The notes: generated from the letters alone by a model not told the origin. A stretch of 64,000 nt of DNA from Fibrobacter sp. UWB11 (GCF_900143015.1 NZ_FSRT01000001.1:1674001-1738000), one strand, 5' to 3'; shown: positions 8,394 to 17,024, counted from the stretch's first letter. A program made the numbers and translations.

Positions 8394-9503
8394 ATGGATA
8401 TTAACGAACTCGCACAACAGCACATTTTGAAGCAGCCGCTCTACGTGACCGGCAAACCCATCGCCTACACCGCTCGTGAATTCGGCCTCGACCCGAAAGA
8501 CATCGACAAGCTCGCCAGCAACGAAAACCCGTTTGGCCCGAGCCCGAAGGGCATGGCCGAAGCTCGCAAGGCTTTGGAAGAAGTGAACCTCTATCCGGAT
8601 GGCGGTTCTTACGACCTCATCGGAAAGATTGCTGAATTCCGCGGTGTGAACCGCGACCAGATTGCTGTGGGTAACGGCAGTAACGAACTTTTGGACATGA
8701 TTGCCCAGGTGTTCCTCGGCCCCGGCACGGAAGCCGTCATGGGCAACCACAGCTTCGCTGTTTACAAGCTCGCCACGATGGCCATGAACGCCAAGATTGT
8801 TGAAGTTGACATGCCCGCTCCGGGATACAACTACAACCTCAAGGCTATGCGCGACGCCGTGAACGAAAAGACCCGCATCGTGTTCCTCGCCAACCCGAAC
8901 AACCCGACCGGTTCTGACCTCACCGCCAAGGAAATCCTCGACTTCGCCGACAGCCTCCCGGAAACTTGCGTTCTCGTGATGGACGAAGCCTACACCGAAT
9001 TTATCGAAGACACGCCGGAACTCGTTCCGGATTTCAACAGCCGCATCGCTGCTGGCAAGAACATCATCTGCTGCCGTACGTTCAGCAAGATCTACGGTCT
9101 CGCAGGGCTGCGCGTGGGCTACTGCATCACCCGTCCGGAAATCGTCGCCCTCATCAACCGCGTGCGTGAACCGTTCAACGTGAACAGCATCGCTCAGGCA
9201 GCTGCCATCGGCGCTATCGACGACCAGGATTACGTGAACAAGGTTCGCGAACTCAACAAGAAGGGTCTCGAACAGCTCAAGGCTGGTTTCAAAGAACTCG
9301 GCCTCCCCTACGTCGACAGCCACGCAAACTTCATCGCCGTCAGCGGATTCAAGGATCCGATGGACGCCTTCAAGTTCTTGCAGGCCAAGGGCACCATCAT
9401 CCGCCCGCAGCCGGCTATGGGTGACGTGCTCCGCATTACCGTCGGTACCGAAGCTCAGAACAAGAAATGCCTCGAAAACATCAAGGCATACCTTAACAAA
9501 TAA
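8394..9503 (+). CDS. hisC: histidinol-phosphate aminotransferase
   Basis: A fold-type I PLP aminotransferase of 369 aa. The motifs are LASNENPFGPSP near the start, ANPNNPTG (substrate/PLP), VMDEAYTEF (Asp binding the pyridine nitrogen) and TFSKIYGLAGLRVGY with the Schiff-base Lys. It transfers the amino group of glutamate to imidazole acetol phosphate in histidine synthesis; a side role in aromatic transamination is possible. Codon use is strongly biased (CTC, AAG, GAA, CCG), suggesting high expression. The start is the ATG; a TTG eight codons earlier lies in the heptamer tract. No Shine-Dalgarno is seen. It stands alone, not in a his operon. Confidence 0.93.
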   Translation: MDINELAQQHILKQPLYVTGKPIAYTAREFGLDPKDIDKLASNENPFGPSPKGMAEARKALEEVNLYPDGGSYDLIGKIAEFRGVNRDQIAVGNGSNELLDMIAQVFLGPGTEAVMGNHSFAVYKLATMAMNAKIVEVDMPAPGYNYNLKAMRDAVNEKTRIVFLANPNNPTGSDLTAKEILDFADSLPETCVLVMDEAYTEFIEDTPELVPDFNSRIAAGKNIICCRTFSKIYGLAGLRVGYCITRPEIVALINRVREPFNVNSIAQAAAIGAIDDQDYVNKVRELNKKGLEQLKAGFKELGLPYVDSHANFIAVSGFKDPMDAFKFLQAKGTIIRPQPAMGDVLRITVGTEAQNKKCLENIKAYLNK

Positions 9504-9508
9504 ACATT

Positions 9509-9588
9509 GACTATGTCATTCCCGCGAAAGCGGGAATCTCCCATCCTTGAACAAAGAAGGAGGTGCCCGCTCGGAGGCGGGCATGACA
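9509..9588. repeat. paired inverted dispersed repeats (three-hairpin unit)
   Basis: TGTCATTCCCGCGAAAGCGG… faces …GCCCGCTCGGAGGCGGGCATG followed by ACA, with CCTTGAACAAAGAAGG between them. The whole block has TGTCAT/ATGACA ends and three nested hairpins, resembling a BIME-like pair. It covers the upstream region of the pseudouridine synthase gene. Confidence 0.8.
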
Positions 9589-9594
9589 ATTCAA

Positions 9595-10431
9595 ATGAAC
9601 TTCAATAACAAAAGCAATTGGAACAAACGCTCGCAAGTAGCAAAAGAAAAAGCTCACGGCGTTGCCCGTGTGATTTCTAAGCGCGGTTTTTGCAGCAGAA
9701 GCCAAGCAGAAAACCTGGTCCGCGAGGGCCGGGTTTCTTTGCGTGGTAAAATCGTCCGCGATCCGGACACTCCCGCCCGTGAAAATGATGAGATTTGCGT
9801 TGACGGAAAGCCCGTAAAAGCAAGCGCGTTCGTTTACTTTATGATGAACAAGCCGCGCGGTTACGTCACCACAGCAAGCGATGAAAAAGGGCGCGCAACC
9901 GTAATGGATCTTTTCCGCGAGCAATATACCAAGATGTTCCCTGGCAAGGCTGTGCCGCATATATCGCCCGTTGGCAGACTCGATGCCGCCAGCGAAGGGC
10001 TACTTTTGTTAACGAATGATACAGCCTGGGCAAACAACCTCACTGAACCGCGAAAGAAAAATGGCGATTCCGGCACGGAGGCCGGAATGACAAAGTGGAT
10101 TCAGCATACCAAAATCTACCGCGTTCAGGTCAACGGCCACCCCACCACCGAAGAACTTTCGCAAATGGAAGCAGGTTTCAACGTTCCGCCACGAGTCTTT
10201 GGTGAACCCGAAGAATTCATGCACGCCGTCAGCGCCAAGCTCTACAGCGCAGGCGAAAAGAACTGTTGGCTAGAAATTACTTTAGACGAAGGCAAGAATC
10301 GCGAAATTCGCCGCATGCTCGCGAAGCTCGGCTACGAAGTCTTGCGTCTCGTCCGCATCAAGTTCTGCAATTTTGAGTTGGGCGATTTAAAGCAGGGTTG
10401 CATCAAAAAACTAGATGCTCCGCAGCATTAA
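9595..10431 (+). CDS. RsuA/RluB-family rRNA pseudouridine synthase
   Basis: The N-terminal S4 RNA-binding domain (ISKRGFCSRSQAENLVREGR) is followed by the RsuA-type catalytic domain. SPVGRLDAASEGLLLLTND contains the catalytic Asp, and GKNREIRRM is the conserved C-terminal block. It isomerises a uridine in ribosomal RNA. The start is uncertain between two ATGs (9583 and 9595); the first lies within a dispersed repeat. The insertion NGDSGTEAGMT, between EPR and the next conserved strand, is encoded by a repeat copy (10066-10092). The stop overlaps the convergent nadK stop. Confidence 0.88.
   Translation: MNFNNKSNWNKRSQVAKEKAHGVARVISKRGFCSRSQAENLVREGRVSLRGKIVRDPDTPARENDEICVDGKPVKASAFVYFMMNKPRGYVTTASDEKGRATVMDLFREQYTKMFPGKAVPHISPVGRLDAASEGLLLLTNDTAWANNLTEPRKKNGDSGTEAGMTKWIQHTKIYRVQVNGHPTTEELSQMEAGFNVPPRVFGEPEEFMHAVSAKLYSAGEKNCWLEITLDEGKNREIRRMLAKLGYEVLRLVRIKFCNFELGDLKQGCIKKLDAPQH
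10066..10092. repeat. dispersed repeat in frame in pseudouridine synthase
   Basis: GATTCCGGCACGGAGGCCGG then AATGACA, with CCGGC/GCCGG arms, has the same form as the intergenic copies. It is 27 bp, a multiple of three, so the frame is kept. Confidence 0.8.
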
Positions 10432-11312
10432 GCCGATCGCGGCTTACCCGTCCAGCCAAGTTTTTCTCGAAGAGCGCCCACAAATCCCGTGTGACGCATA
10501 CGAATAAACGTTGTCACAAGCTTACTTTCAGACAACATCACATATTCATCCGGTTTCATTTCAAAATCTATACGCCCGTCAAAAACGAGATCAAGCGAGC
10601 AATTCACCGCCGAAGCCATTCGCAACTTTTTGTCCGTCAGCGAAAGCACAAGCGGACGCACCGAGAGGCTGCTCGGCGCCACAGGCGTGAGCACCACCGC
10701 AGGCGTCGAAGGATGGATAATCGGGCCACCAGCAGCAAGGTTGTATGCAGTCGAGCCCGTCGGCGTCGAAACGAGAATTGAATCCGCCCAGTATTCCGTC
10801 AGGCAGGTATCGTTATAAGCCACGTTCACGTTTACCATGCGTTCCGGAGCGTGCGCGCGCACGTGGACTTCGTTCAGCACGGTCTGCTTTGCAATGCACT
10901 TTCTGCCATGATAAACCGCAGCCTCGATCATCATGCGTTCACGAGTCGAAAAATCGCCAGCAATCAAGCTGTCAAGCGTCTTGGTCAAGCCTTCCACGCG
11001 CGATTCCGCCAAGAATCCCACGCGACCGGCATTCACGCCAAGAATCGGGATGTTATGACCAAGCGCAATATGCGCGGCAGTAAGCACAGTGCCATCGCCG
11101 CCAACAGCAATCAGCAAATCCGTCTTCTGCAATGCGGATTCCTTCACCACGCGAATCGGCTTTTTTACAAGTTCCTTCAAGGAATCCAGCGCGCAAAACT
11201 TGATTTGCGGATGTTCGAGCGCCCATGCCGAAATTTGCTTCAAGGCACATGCCAAATCGGCACTTTTGTCCTTGAATCCGACAATTCCAATATTGCAAAA
11301 AGACTTGTTCAT
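10428..11312 (-). CDS. nadK: NAD kinase
   Basis: The protein phosphorylates NAD to NADP with ATP or polyphosphate. Diagnostic motifs are AVGGDGTVL (near residue 70), GVNAGRVGFLAE (near 93) and STPTGSTAYNLAAGGPI (near 180). Length 294 aa is normal. TAAGGA lies upstream of the ATG. It converges on the pseudouridine synthase gene, with the two stops overlapping in ATTAAG. A repeat-bearing gap separates it from the aromatic genes upstream. Confidence 0.95.
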   Translation of the reverse strand: MNKSFCNIGIVGFKDKSADLACALKQISAWALEHPQIKFCALDSLKELVKKPIRVVKESALQKTDLLIAVGGDGTVLTAAHIALGHNIPILGVNAGRVGFLAESRVEGLTKTLDSLIAGDFSTRERMMIEAAVYHGRKCIAKQTVLNEVHVRAHAPERMVNVNVAYNDTCLTEYWADSILVSTPTGSTAYNLAAGGPIIHPSTPAVVLTPVAPSSLSVRPLVLSLTDKKLRMASAVNCSLDLVFDGRIDFEMKPDEYVMLSESKLVTTFIRMRHTGFVGALREKLGWTGKPRSA

Positions 11313-11349
11313 TTATGAATCCTTAGTTTTCTTTGCTAGACAAGAAGGC

Positions 11350-11401
11350 GATTCCGGCATCCTTCGACTGTTGCTCAGGACAGGCTCTGGTCGGAATGAC
11401 A
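11350..11401. repeat. dispersed repeat, intergenic (composite)
   Basis: GATTCCGGCATCCTTCGACT…CAGGACAGGCTC…TCGGAATGACA combines two repeat subtypes (GATTCCGGC…GGAATGACA ends and a CTTCGAC…GCTCAGGACAGG core). It sits between the EPSP-synthase-like gene and nadK. Confidence 0.65.
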
Positions 11402-11418
11402 AATCGGGCAACAACATT

Positions 11419-12786
11419 CTATTCCTTCTTCTCGGCGTTTTCGGCCACAAGCACGTTCTTCATTTTTTCATAAACGCCTGGGAACACCGCCTCGACCTTG
11501 TCCATATTCTCGACCGGTTCATCGTTCTGCAGCGCAAGCGAAAGCACGTTCAAGGCAAGCCCCATCTGCGCCGATTCACCCGCATCAAAATCGCTACCGT
11601 TCACAATCGTCTCGAGCCCGCGAATCACAAGACCGTCATCGTACACGCCGACTTCGGCACCCGTCTTGCGCAAGTTCACCGCCAAGACTTCATTCTTGGG
11701 GCGCATTTCAACACGCACTTCTTTAGGCACTCGCAAAATCGTCTCGCCTTCGGCGTAGCAAGCCGCCACCGCCAACAGCGGGTATTCTTCAAGCGCCGTT
11801 GCAATCACGTCTTCACTAAAGCGGCGGCCCTGCAAACGCTTGCCCGAAGCGAACGGCTTGATTTCCACATCGCCAAAAACGTCACCGTACTTTTCACGAC
11901 GGCTCACCGTTTCCACGTTGGCGCCCATGCGCTTGAGGCATGTGAGCGCCCCTGCACGGCTACTGTTCAAGTCCACGTTCAAAAGTTTGATGACGTTGTC
12001 TTTCGGCATATTCCCGACAGTCGCAAGCACCGCAAAAGCAGTCGCTTCCGTGGTATCGCCCGGCACATAATATTCACGCGCCGTAATCACCTTCGTCTCC
12101 GAAAGTTCCGTGAACTGCGTACGTTCAATCTTCTTGCCCTGCGCAATCATCAAGCGGCGTTCGAATTCGCTCAACTGCTCCATGCCACGGCCTTCGTACT
12201 TCACAGCCGCACCAAAGTAAATGAGCATTTTGGTCCACTGGTCATGCACCGTAGACTTTTCTTCAAAATTCAAATATTCATTACGGATAAGCGCACGGAG
12301 CAAAAGCCTGTTACGCATCACATACGAAACGTTCCCGAGCGAATCCTTCTTTACATTCAATTCGTCGCGCAAAAAATTAAAGACAAACTTTGCAGGTTCA
12401 TCTTTCTGGACCTTAATCTTGAAATACTTTTGCAAAGTTTCCTTGGCCGTGTTCACGCGGGCAATTCCCGCATCGTCCACTTCGGCGGCAAACGTATAAA
12501 GTTGTTCTTCGTCCTTGCTCGCCAGCGTCCACAAAAGCACATTCTCGGCCTCATTGAACTTTATCGGAAGCATCGTCGGAACTGGGTACTGGAACCCCTT
12601 GCCGTTAAGCACCAACTGGTGCCCTTGCAATTCGTAAGACAACCCAAATTCTTTAAGAGCCTCGGCATAACGTTCACTGCCACTCGCCCATGCGAAATCT
12701 TCTAACACGGTGCGGCCATTCACAAGGAGCGCCATCACCAGTGTCAAATTCATCCGTTCTCGGTCGGGGTTCATCAAGAATTCCAT
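11419..12786 (-). CDS. EPSP-synthase-fold protein lacking the catalytic residues
   Basis: The 455-aa protein follows the AroA (5-enolpyruvylshikimate-3-phosphate synthase) pattern end to end: YYVPGDTTEATAFAVLA matches the VPGDxSSAAF block, LEEYPLLAVAACYAEGETIL the IDExPxLAVAAxxAxGxT block, and LRKTGAEVGVYDDGLVIRG the next strand. The active site is gone. The N-terminal SKSxSxR region reads DRERMNL, KESDR reads EMRPK, the NDHRMAM block reads GESAQMGL, and the C-terminal Lys block reads KVEAVFP. Enzymatic AroA activity is therefore doubtful. It follows aroQ-tyrA, 30 bp downstream, so a link to chorismate metabolism is likely. A working aroA should exist elsewhere. Confidence 0.75.
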   Translation of the reverse strand: MEFLMNPDRERMNLTLVMALLVNGRTVLEDFAWASGSERYAEALKEFGLSYELQGHQLVLNGKGFQYPVPTMLPIKFNEAENVLLWTLASKDEEQLYTFAAEVDDAGIARVNTAKETLQKYFKIKVQKDEPAKFVFNFLRDELNVKKDSLGNVSYVMRNRLLLRALIRNEYLNFEEKSTVHDQWTKMLIYFGAAVKYEGRGMEQLSEFERRLMIAQGKKIERTQFTELSETKVITAREYYVPGDTTEATAFAVLATVGNMPKDNVIKLLNVDLNSSRAGALTCLKRMGANVETVSRREKYGDVFGDVEIKPFASGKRLQGRRFSEDVIATALEEYPLLAVAACYAEGETILRVPKEVRVEMRPKNEVLAVNLRKTGAEVGVYDDGLVIRGLETIVNGSDFDAGESAQMGLALNVLSLALQNDEPVENMDKVEAVFPGVYEKMKNVLVAENAEKKE

Positions 12787-12816
12787 CGTCTTTTCCTTAA
12801 ATTCCTTTCTATCAAA

Positions 12817-14007
12817 TTAACGTCTTTCTTTAACTTCGTAATCCAAATAACGTAAAGTCTTTACTGCACGAGCAGCTTCTTCTTCGGTCTTGAACGCAAG
12901 CAAAAGCGTGCCCGCCACATTTTCGCGAACCTTCATAAGTTCAATATCGCGAATGTTGATGCCTTCTTCGGCAAGCGGCTGCATCACGCTCAACAGAGCG
13001 CCCGGCTTATCCTTGAGCTGTACCGTAATTTCGTAGAACGAAGCGGTATTGTTGCGACCCGGAGCAAACAAACTCGCACGGCCATCGTTACCCGCCTTGA
13101 AAATATCGGCAAGCGCCTGGGAATTATCCGCCACCACACTCTGTTCGTCATTTTCAAAATTGCCCGATGCAGGCTTGCCATCTTTAACAACATTCAAGCC
13201 GTTCATCGCAGCAATCGTCTTGTCGAGGCCATCACGAACTTCGCAAAGTGCACGCGTCGTCTCGTCACGATTGGTCACCGCAATATCGTGCCACATCCCC
13301 CAACCCGAGGCAGCAATACGCGTCATGTCACGGAAAGCGCGCCCCGCAAAATGCTGGTAATTGTGAGCAAGCAAACGCTCCGGCAAGTTGCCAGCAAGCG
13401 TAGAACTCAGCATCTGCGGCATGTGACTCACCCACGCCATCGTGCGGTCGTGATGTTCCGGCGGGAACACCACAGAATTCGCCCCCACAAAATGAATCAA
13501 TTCCAAAAGCGGCGCATAAACAGATTCAGGCGTACCCTCTGGCGGGCAAACAAACCAGTACGCATTTTCAAAAATCGCAGGATCGTTGTATTCGCAAGTG
13601 CGCTTTTCGGAACCCGCCATCGGGTGGCTACCGACAAAACGGAACGGAGCCGGCAAACGCATGCCCGCCTTGCAAATTTCAACCTTCGTCGAGCCGATAT
13701 CGCTCACCAAAATTTCACGGCCAACAGCGGCTTCAGATGCAGCCCACGAAACGCGCCCCAGCGCATCAATCATTTTAAGAATGTGGATAATCGGCGCACA
13801 GAGCAAAATCAAGTCACTGTCATTTGCCCATTCTTCCGTTTGGTCGTACTGGTAAAATTCATCTGCAAGTTCAAGCTCGCGAGCACGCTTGAGCGTCGAT
13901 GGCGAACTCACGGCACGAATCTTCGTCGGGAGCTTAGCCTGTTTGATGGCAGCAGCAATCGAGCTTGCCAAGAGGCCAAAACCCACCATAGTAATGCGGC
14001 CGACCAT
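12817..14007 (-). CDS. tyrA: prephenate dehydrogenase with ACT domain
   Basis: An NAD(P)-dependent TyrA: a Rossmann motif (GFGLLASSIA) at the start, then SDIGSTK, VGSHPMAGSE and HHDRTMAWVSHMPQM, the conserved prephenate-binding and catalytic His segments. It oxidises and decarboxylates prephenate to 4-hydroxyphenylpyruvate for tyrosine. The last 80 residues form an ACT regulatory domain (YEITVQLKDKPGALLSVMQPL), probably binding tyrosine for feedback. Its ATG overlaps the aroQ stop by one base (TAATG), indicating coupling. Confidence 0.93.
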   Translation of the reverse strand: MVGRITMVGFGLLASSIAAAIKQAKLPTKIRAVSSPSTLKRARELELADEFYQYDQTEEWANDSDLILLCAPIIHILKMIDALGRVSWAASEAAVGREILVSDIGSTKVEICKAGMRLPAPFRFVGSHPMAGSEKRTCEYNDPAIFENAYWFVCPPEGTPESVYAPLLELIHFVGANSVVFPPEHHDRTMAWVSHMPQMLSSTLAGNLPERLLAHNYQHFAGRAFRDMTRIAASGWGMWHDIAVTNRDETTRALCEVRDGLDKTIAAMNGLNVVKDGKPASGNFENDEQSVVADNSQALADIFKAGNDGRASLFAPGRNNTASFYEITVQLKDKPGALLSVMQPLAEEGINIRDIELMKVRENVAGTLLLAFKTEEEAARAVKTLRYLDYEVKERR

Positions 14008-14270
14008 TATTCTTCCACCTTGCGAGTTTCTTCCATGATGACACGGAAAATATTCTGGAACGATTCCGGTTGGAGCAGCCCACCCGCCTTTTTCGCCTTT
14101 TCGGCAACTTCGTTCAAAACAGCCGTTTCGCGACCTTCGTCAAACACGGGCAACCCCTTCTGCTTTTTGATTTTACCAATCTCGGCAGCGTATGTCGCCC
14201 TCTTGTTGAGGATCGCCATCAGTTCATCGTTCAGTTCATCAATGCGAATGCGCCATTCATTAATATCCAT
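14007..14270 (-). CDS. aroQ: chorismate mutase (AroQ class)
   Basis: An 87-aa all-helical chorismate mutase, the size of the E. coli P-protein domain. The active-site residues are kept with an offset of four: Arg7, Arg24, Lys35, Arg47 and Glu48. It converts chorismate to prephenate, the substrate of the next gene, tyrA. It is first in the aroQ-tyrA-(AroA-like) run. Upstream bases 14271-14383 hold no gene. Confidence 0.92.
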   Translation of the reverse strand: MDINEWRIRIDELNDELMAILNKRATYAAEIGKIKKQKGLPVFDEGRETAVLNEVAEKAKKAGGLLQPESFQNIFRVIMEETRKVEE

Positions 14271-14383
14271 GTACGTGAATGTAGAAAAAAATGGTTGCTG
14301 TTTTGCGATGAATACGTTGATGAACGGCTCCTGCTACCCATTTTTACAGAAATAAGGCGTCACGGCATAAACCCGCTCTTTTT

Positions 14384-15190
14384 TCAATGTGTTATATCAG
14401 TTTCATAATTTTTGAAAGGAAAAAAAACATATGTATATGATTGACTATCAAGAAGCCCTTTCTCTTGAGCAAGATTTATATTTTTTTCAGCATTTCGAAT
14501 TGCATTTTCTAGCTTTCCCTCAGCACAAAGCTTTCTTACCCACTCATCATTATCAAGATAAGATTCCGTTTTCAGAATACTACCGAGTTTAACTTTATCT
14601 AAATTTCTGATTTTCTTCATTTTAAAAAGCGCTTTATTTGGCAATATAGCGTCAGGAAAATAATTACGTATATACAGCTCTAATTTTTTGACAACGCTGC
14701 CACATGTTTTATACAAGGTTACATCATTTATAAAATGCAGTAAAAACCAGTATTCAAAGCAAGGCATGCTAGGGCACAACACAACATTTTCGGAATTCTC
14801 ATATTTTTTCTTAAATTCGTCAAAGGTCTTTTTATTCGCTACAGCATATTTACGCTTTACATCCTTCTCTCTCGTTAAATTTCCTAGAACCGTATCAAGA
14901 TCAAATACACAATATATCTTGGCATCTGGATTTCCAGACAAAATATCGTCAACATGTTTTGGAAAAACATCTGCATAGGAAGCTTCATTCCCAAAATATC
15001 TAGGCAATATCGTAAATTTATAATTAGAGCAATTTGCCAAATGACTGAAATAACAACGCTCTGTAACGCACCCACCACTAATAATATATGGTTCTATAGG
15101 ATTTAAAGGTCTTGAACCATCTTCAAACTGATATAAAACTTCCGTTCTGAAATGCGGGGTCTCTTTAATTTCCGGCTTTATTTTTTTCAT
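14384..15190 (-). CDS. RloB-family TOPRIM-like defence protein
   Basis: The 268-aa protein matches RloB/AbiLii-type proteins: YIISGGCVTERCYFSHL near the start (usual form …EGxxTExxYF), VFDLDTVL near residue 100 (DxD), and CPSMPCFEYWFLLHF near 155 (usual SNPCFExWxLLHF). These are TOPRIM-type nuclease features. The first motif has Gly where most members have the metal-binding Glu. The start is the ATG one base after the stop of the AAA ATPase gene, so the two are one unit. AbiL, in which an ATPase pairs with an RloB-like protein, is the nearest known system. Confidence 0.75.
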   Translation of the reverse strand: MKKIKPEIKETPHFRTEVLYQFEDGSRPLNPIEPYIISGGCVTERCYFSHLANCSNYKFTILPRYFGNEASYADVFPKHVDDILSGNPDAKIYCVFDLDTVLGNLTREKDVKRKYAVANKKTFDEFKKKYENSENVVLCPSMPCFEYWFLLHFINDVTLYKTCGSVVKKLELYIRNYFPDAILPNKALFKMKKIRNLDKVKLGSILKTESYLDNDEWVRKLCAEGKLENAIRNAEKNINLAQEKGLLDSQSYTYVFFPFKNYETDITH

Positions 15191-15191
15191 A

Positions 15192-16454
15192 CTATTTAAC
15201 GCTAAACTGAGTCGCTCCAAATCGTTTATTTCTATAAGCCGATCTAATTGAAGATATTCTATTAATACCCTTAAAGTCTGTCAGTTTGTAGAAATCAGAC
15301 TCTCCCGCTTTATTCTTTTCAACAAACCAAACAGAATCCTTTCTAATCAAATCATCAGTCAAGTCAAGAAGTCCATCGTAATGAGTTGTTATAAACAATT
15401 GAGATTTTGAATTTTTTTTCAGAAAATTATAAAGCAAACTTTGCAACAAATATGGATGTAGCGAATTTTCAATTTCATCTATTGCCAAGAAACTTTCATT
15501 TTGAGCGGCATCATATAAAGCAACATTCAATCCAAGAGACCGAAGAGTTCCTAACGATTCAACTTCTTCTTCAAGTGCATATAATTTTTTTCCGTCATCA
15601 TTTTCCACATAATGATGAAATATCGCTTTCAACCGACTAACTCGATCCTTTCCTTCTATCAATTTTTTCCATTCAACAGGCACTTTCTTTAGAAGTTCAT
15701 CAGGCATAAATTCTTCTTCTATATCAATATCTTCGATATTGAAATCGGCACCTTTCAACATTTCAAGAGCATTTCTTTTTACTTCAATGCTTTTTTTTAT
15801 TTTTTTCTTTGCAAATGTCGTCAAATTGATATCTTTATTAATCGCATGTAGGCCGCTTTCCTTAAACCATCTAGCGGCATCATCAATAAAGGGAAACAAG
15901 CCATTCACCATATCTCTTGCAACAAAAAAAGACATATTTTTTAGGCAATTTGCTTCAAGGGCTTCTTTGGCACTTTTGCTGACCTTTAATTTTGGATTTA
16001 TTTCAATTTTAGACCGATCACCTTCTAAAGTTCGCTTAAACAGCAACGTCGGCTGAACACTGTTATAAACGCTAAGCGATTCTAAATATACCTGCTTTTC
16101 GTCAATTTCCAATGAATACTTGTATTTTAAATCATCAACAAAAAAAGTCAATTCCAAAAAAGACGGAGATTTTCGTGAATCAGCATCAAGCATAAACGGA
16201 ACAATACCCGTTTTTTCGTTAATCGATTCCGGTTTATGTTTTAAGAACAACGCCAAAAAGCAAAAAGCATCAAAAATATTTGTTTTCCCAGATGCATTAT
16301 AACCATAAATCACAGCAAAACGAAGAAGCCTTGTTTGCTCGTTCACCTTTACGACTTGATAATCTTCTGCAAAAGTATCGTTTGAGGCATCGAAACTAAT
16401 TCTAACCTCATCTTTGATGGAAAGATAATTTCTGACTTTTAATTCTTGAATCAT
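15192..16454 (-). CDS. AAA_15/AAA_21 ATPase, partner of RloB-like protein
   Basis: A 420-aa SMC/ABC-like ATPase of the OLD/RloA type. Walker A is GYNASGKTN (residues 51-59). The insert contains long charged helices. Walker B is FLAIDEIENSLHP near 330, followed by QLFITTHYDGLLD with the H-loop. Together with the next gene it forms a two-gene abortive-infection-like module: the ATPase probably senses or gates, and the RloB-like protein is the likely effector. The pair is flanked by the chorismate genes and the Rpn array, suggesting a small defence island. Confidence 0.85.
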   Translation of the reverse strand: MIQELKVRNYLSIKDEVRISFDASNDTFAEDYQVVKVNEQTRLLRFAVIYGYNASGKTNIFDAFCFLALFLKHKPESINEKTGIVPFMLDADSRKSPSFLELTFFVDDLKYKYSLEIDEKQVYLESLSVYNSVQPTLLFKRTLEGDRSKIEINPKLKVSKSAKEALEANCLKNMSFFVARDMVNGLFPFIDDAARWFKESGLHAINKDINLTTFAKKKIKKSIEVKRNALEMLKGADFNIEDIDIEEEFMPDELLKKVPVEWKKLIEGKDRVSRLKAIFHHYVENDDGKKLYALEEEVESLGTLRSLGLNVALYDAAQNESFLAIDEIENSLHPYLLQSLLYNFLKKNSKSQLFITTHYDGLLDLTDDLIRKDSVWFVEKNKAGESDFYKLTDFKGINRISSIRSAYRNKRFGATQFSVK

Positions 16455-16801
16455 CCAGCAGATCTCCTAATCATCAAATCATAGATTTTCACACACTCCA
16501 ATTTAACAAAAGAAATATAAAAAAACAAGATTTTATTTTACAAAACAGCAATAAAAAAGCAGATTTTGCAAATAGAAAACAACTTCTCAACAATTTACGA
16601 TTTAAAAGCAACCAACAAATCGGTCACTTCTCTCGCCTTGCAAGATTTATTATTTTTAACAAGTACGAGGAATTTGCAGACCCAATCGTCAAAGCCTACA
16701 TGAAGTACTTTGCAACCAGGAATGCAGACTCCAACGAAACCGAGACAATCAAAAAAAAAGTGTCTTTTTTCAAGACCGACACTTTCACGAGGAGCAAGTA
16801 T

Positions 16802-16987
16802 ATGACTTACGAGTACGACCTTCATGAAAGAGAGGAAAAAGGAAAGGCCGAAGGAAAAGCAGAAGCCGAAGCCAAAGCCTTAGAAGAGAAAAAGGCCATG
16901 GCCAAAGGTTTCCGTGATGCCAAGGTTCCTTTGGAAATAATCTCCGCACAAACCGGCTTCACCATCGACGAAATCAAGTCTTTCTAA
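16802..16987 (+). CDS. stand-alone Rpn C-terminal cassette 1
   Basis: The segment is nearly identical to the last 61 codons of the full-length Rpn gene at 17257. Upstream homology continues back to about 16640 (KYEEFADPIVKAYMKYF…) but the nuclease domain is absent. AGGAG lies seven bases before the ATG, so a short protein can be made: MTYEYDLHERE, a Lys/Glu/Ala-rich coiled helix, then a small C-terminal motif (SAQTGFTIDEIKSF). Only the KVPLEIISAQ part differs from the full copy. In E. coli Rpn proteins this tail is an internally translated antitoxin; the same role here is inference. Confidence 0.6.
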   Translation: MTYEYDLHEREEKGKAEGKAEAEAKALEEKKAMAKGFRDAKVPLEIISAQTGFTIDEIKSF

Positions 16988-16997
16988 GCAAACATCC

Positions 16998-17024
16998 GCT
17001 CCCTTACTCAAGGGAGCTTTTTTT
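16998..17024 (+). terminator. terminator, copy 1 of 3
   Basis: GCTCCCTT-ACTC-AAGGGAGC then seven T. It is identical to the terminators after the full Rpn gene and cassette 3, and was duplicated with them. Confidence 0.9.

Noticed and set aside
8388-9323. 311-codon open frame on the minus strand
   Set aside because: Shadow of hisC; strong codon bias keeps the opposite strand free of stops.
11089-12705. 538-codon open frame on the plus strand
   Set aside because: Antisense to the EPSP-synthase-like gene and nadK; His/Arg-rich shadow translation of biased codons.
14271-16600. Retron or toxin-antitoxin RNA next to the AAA/RloB pair
   Set aside because: No reverse transcriptase and no convincing structured RNA; flanks are plain AT-rich sequence.
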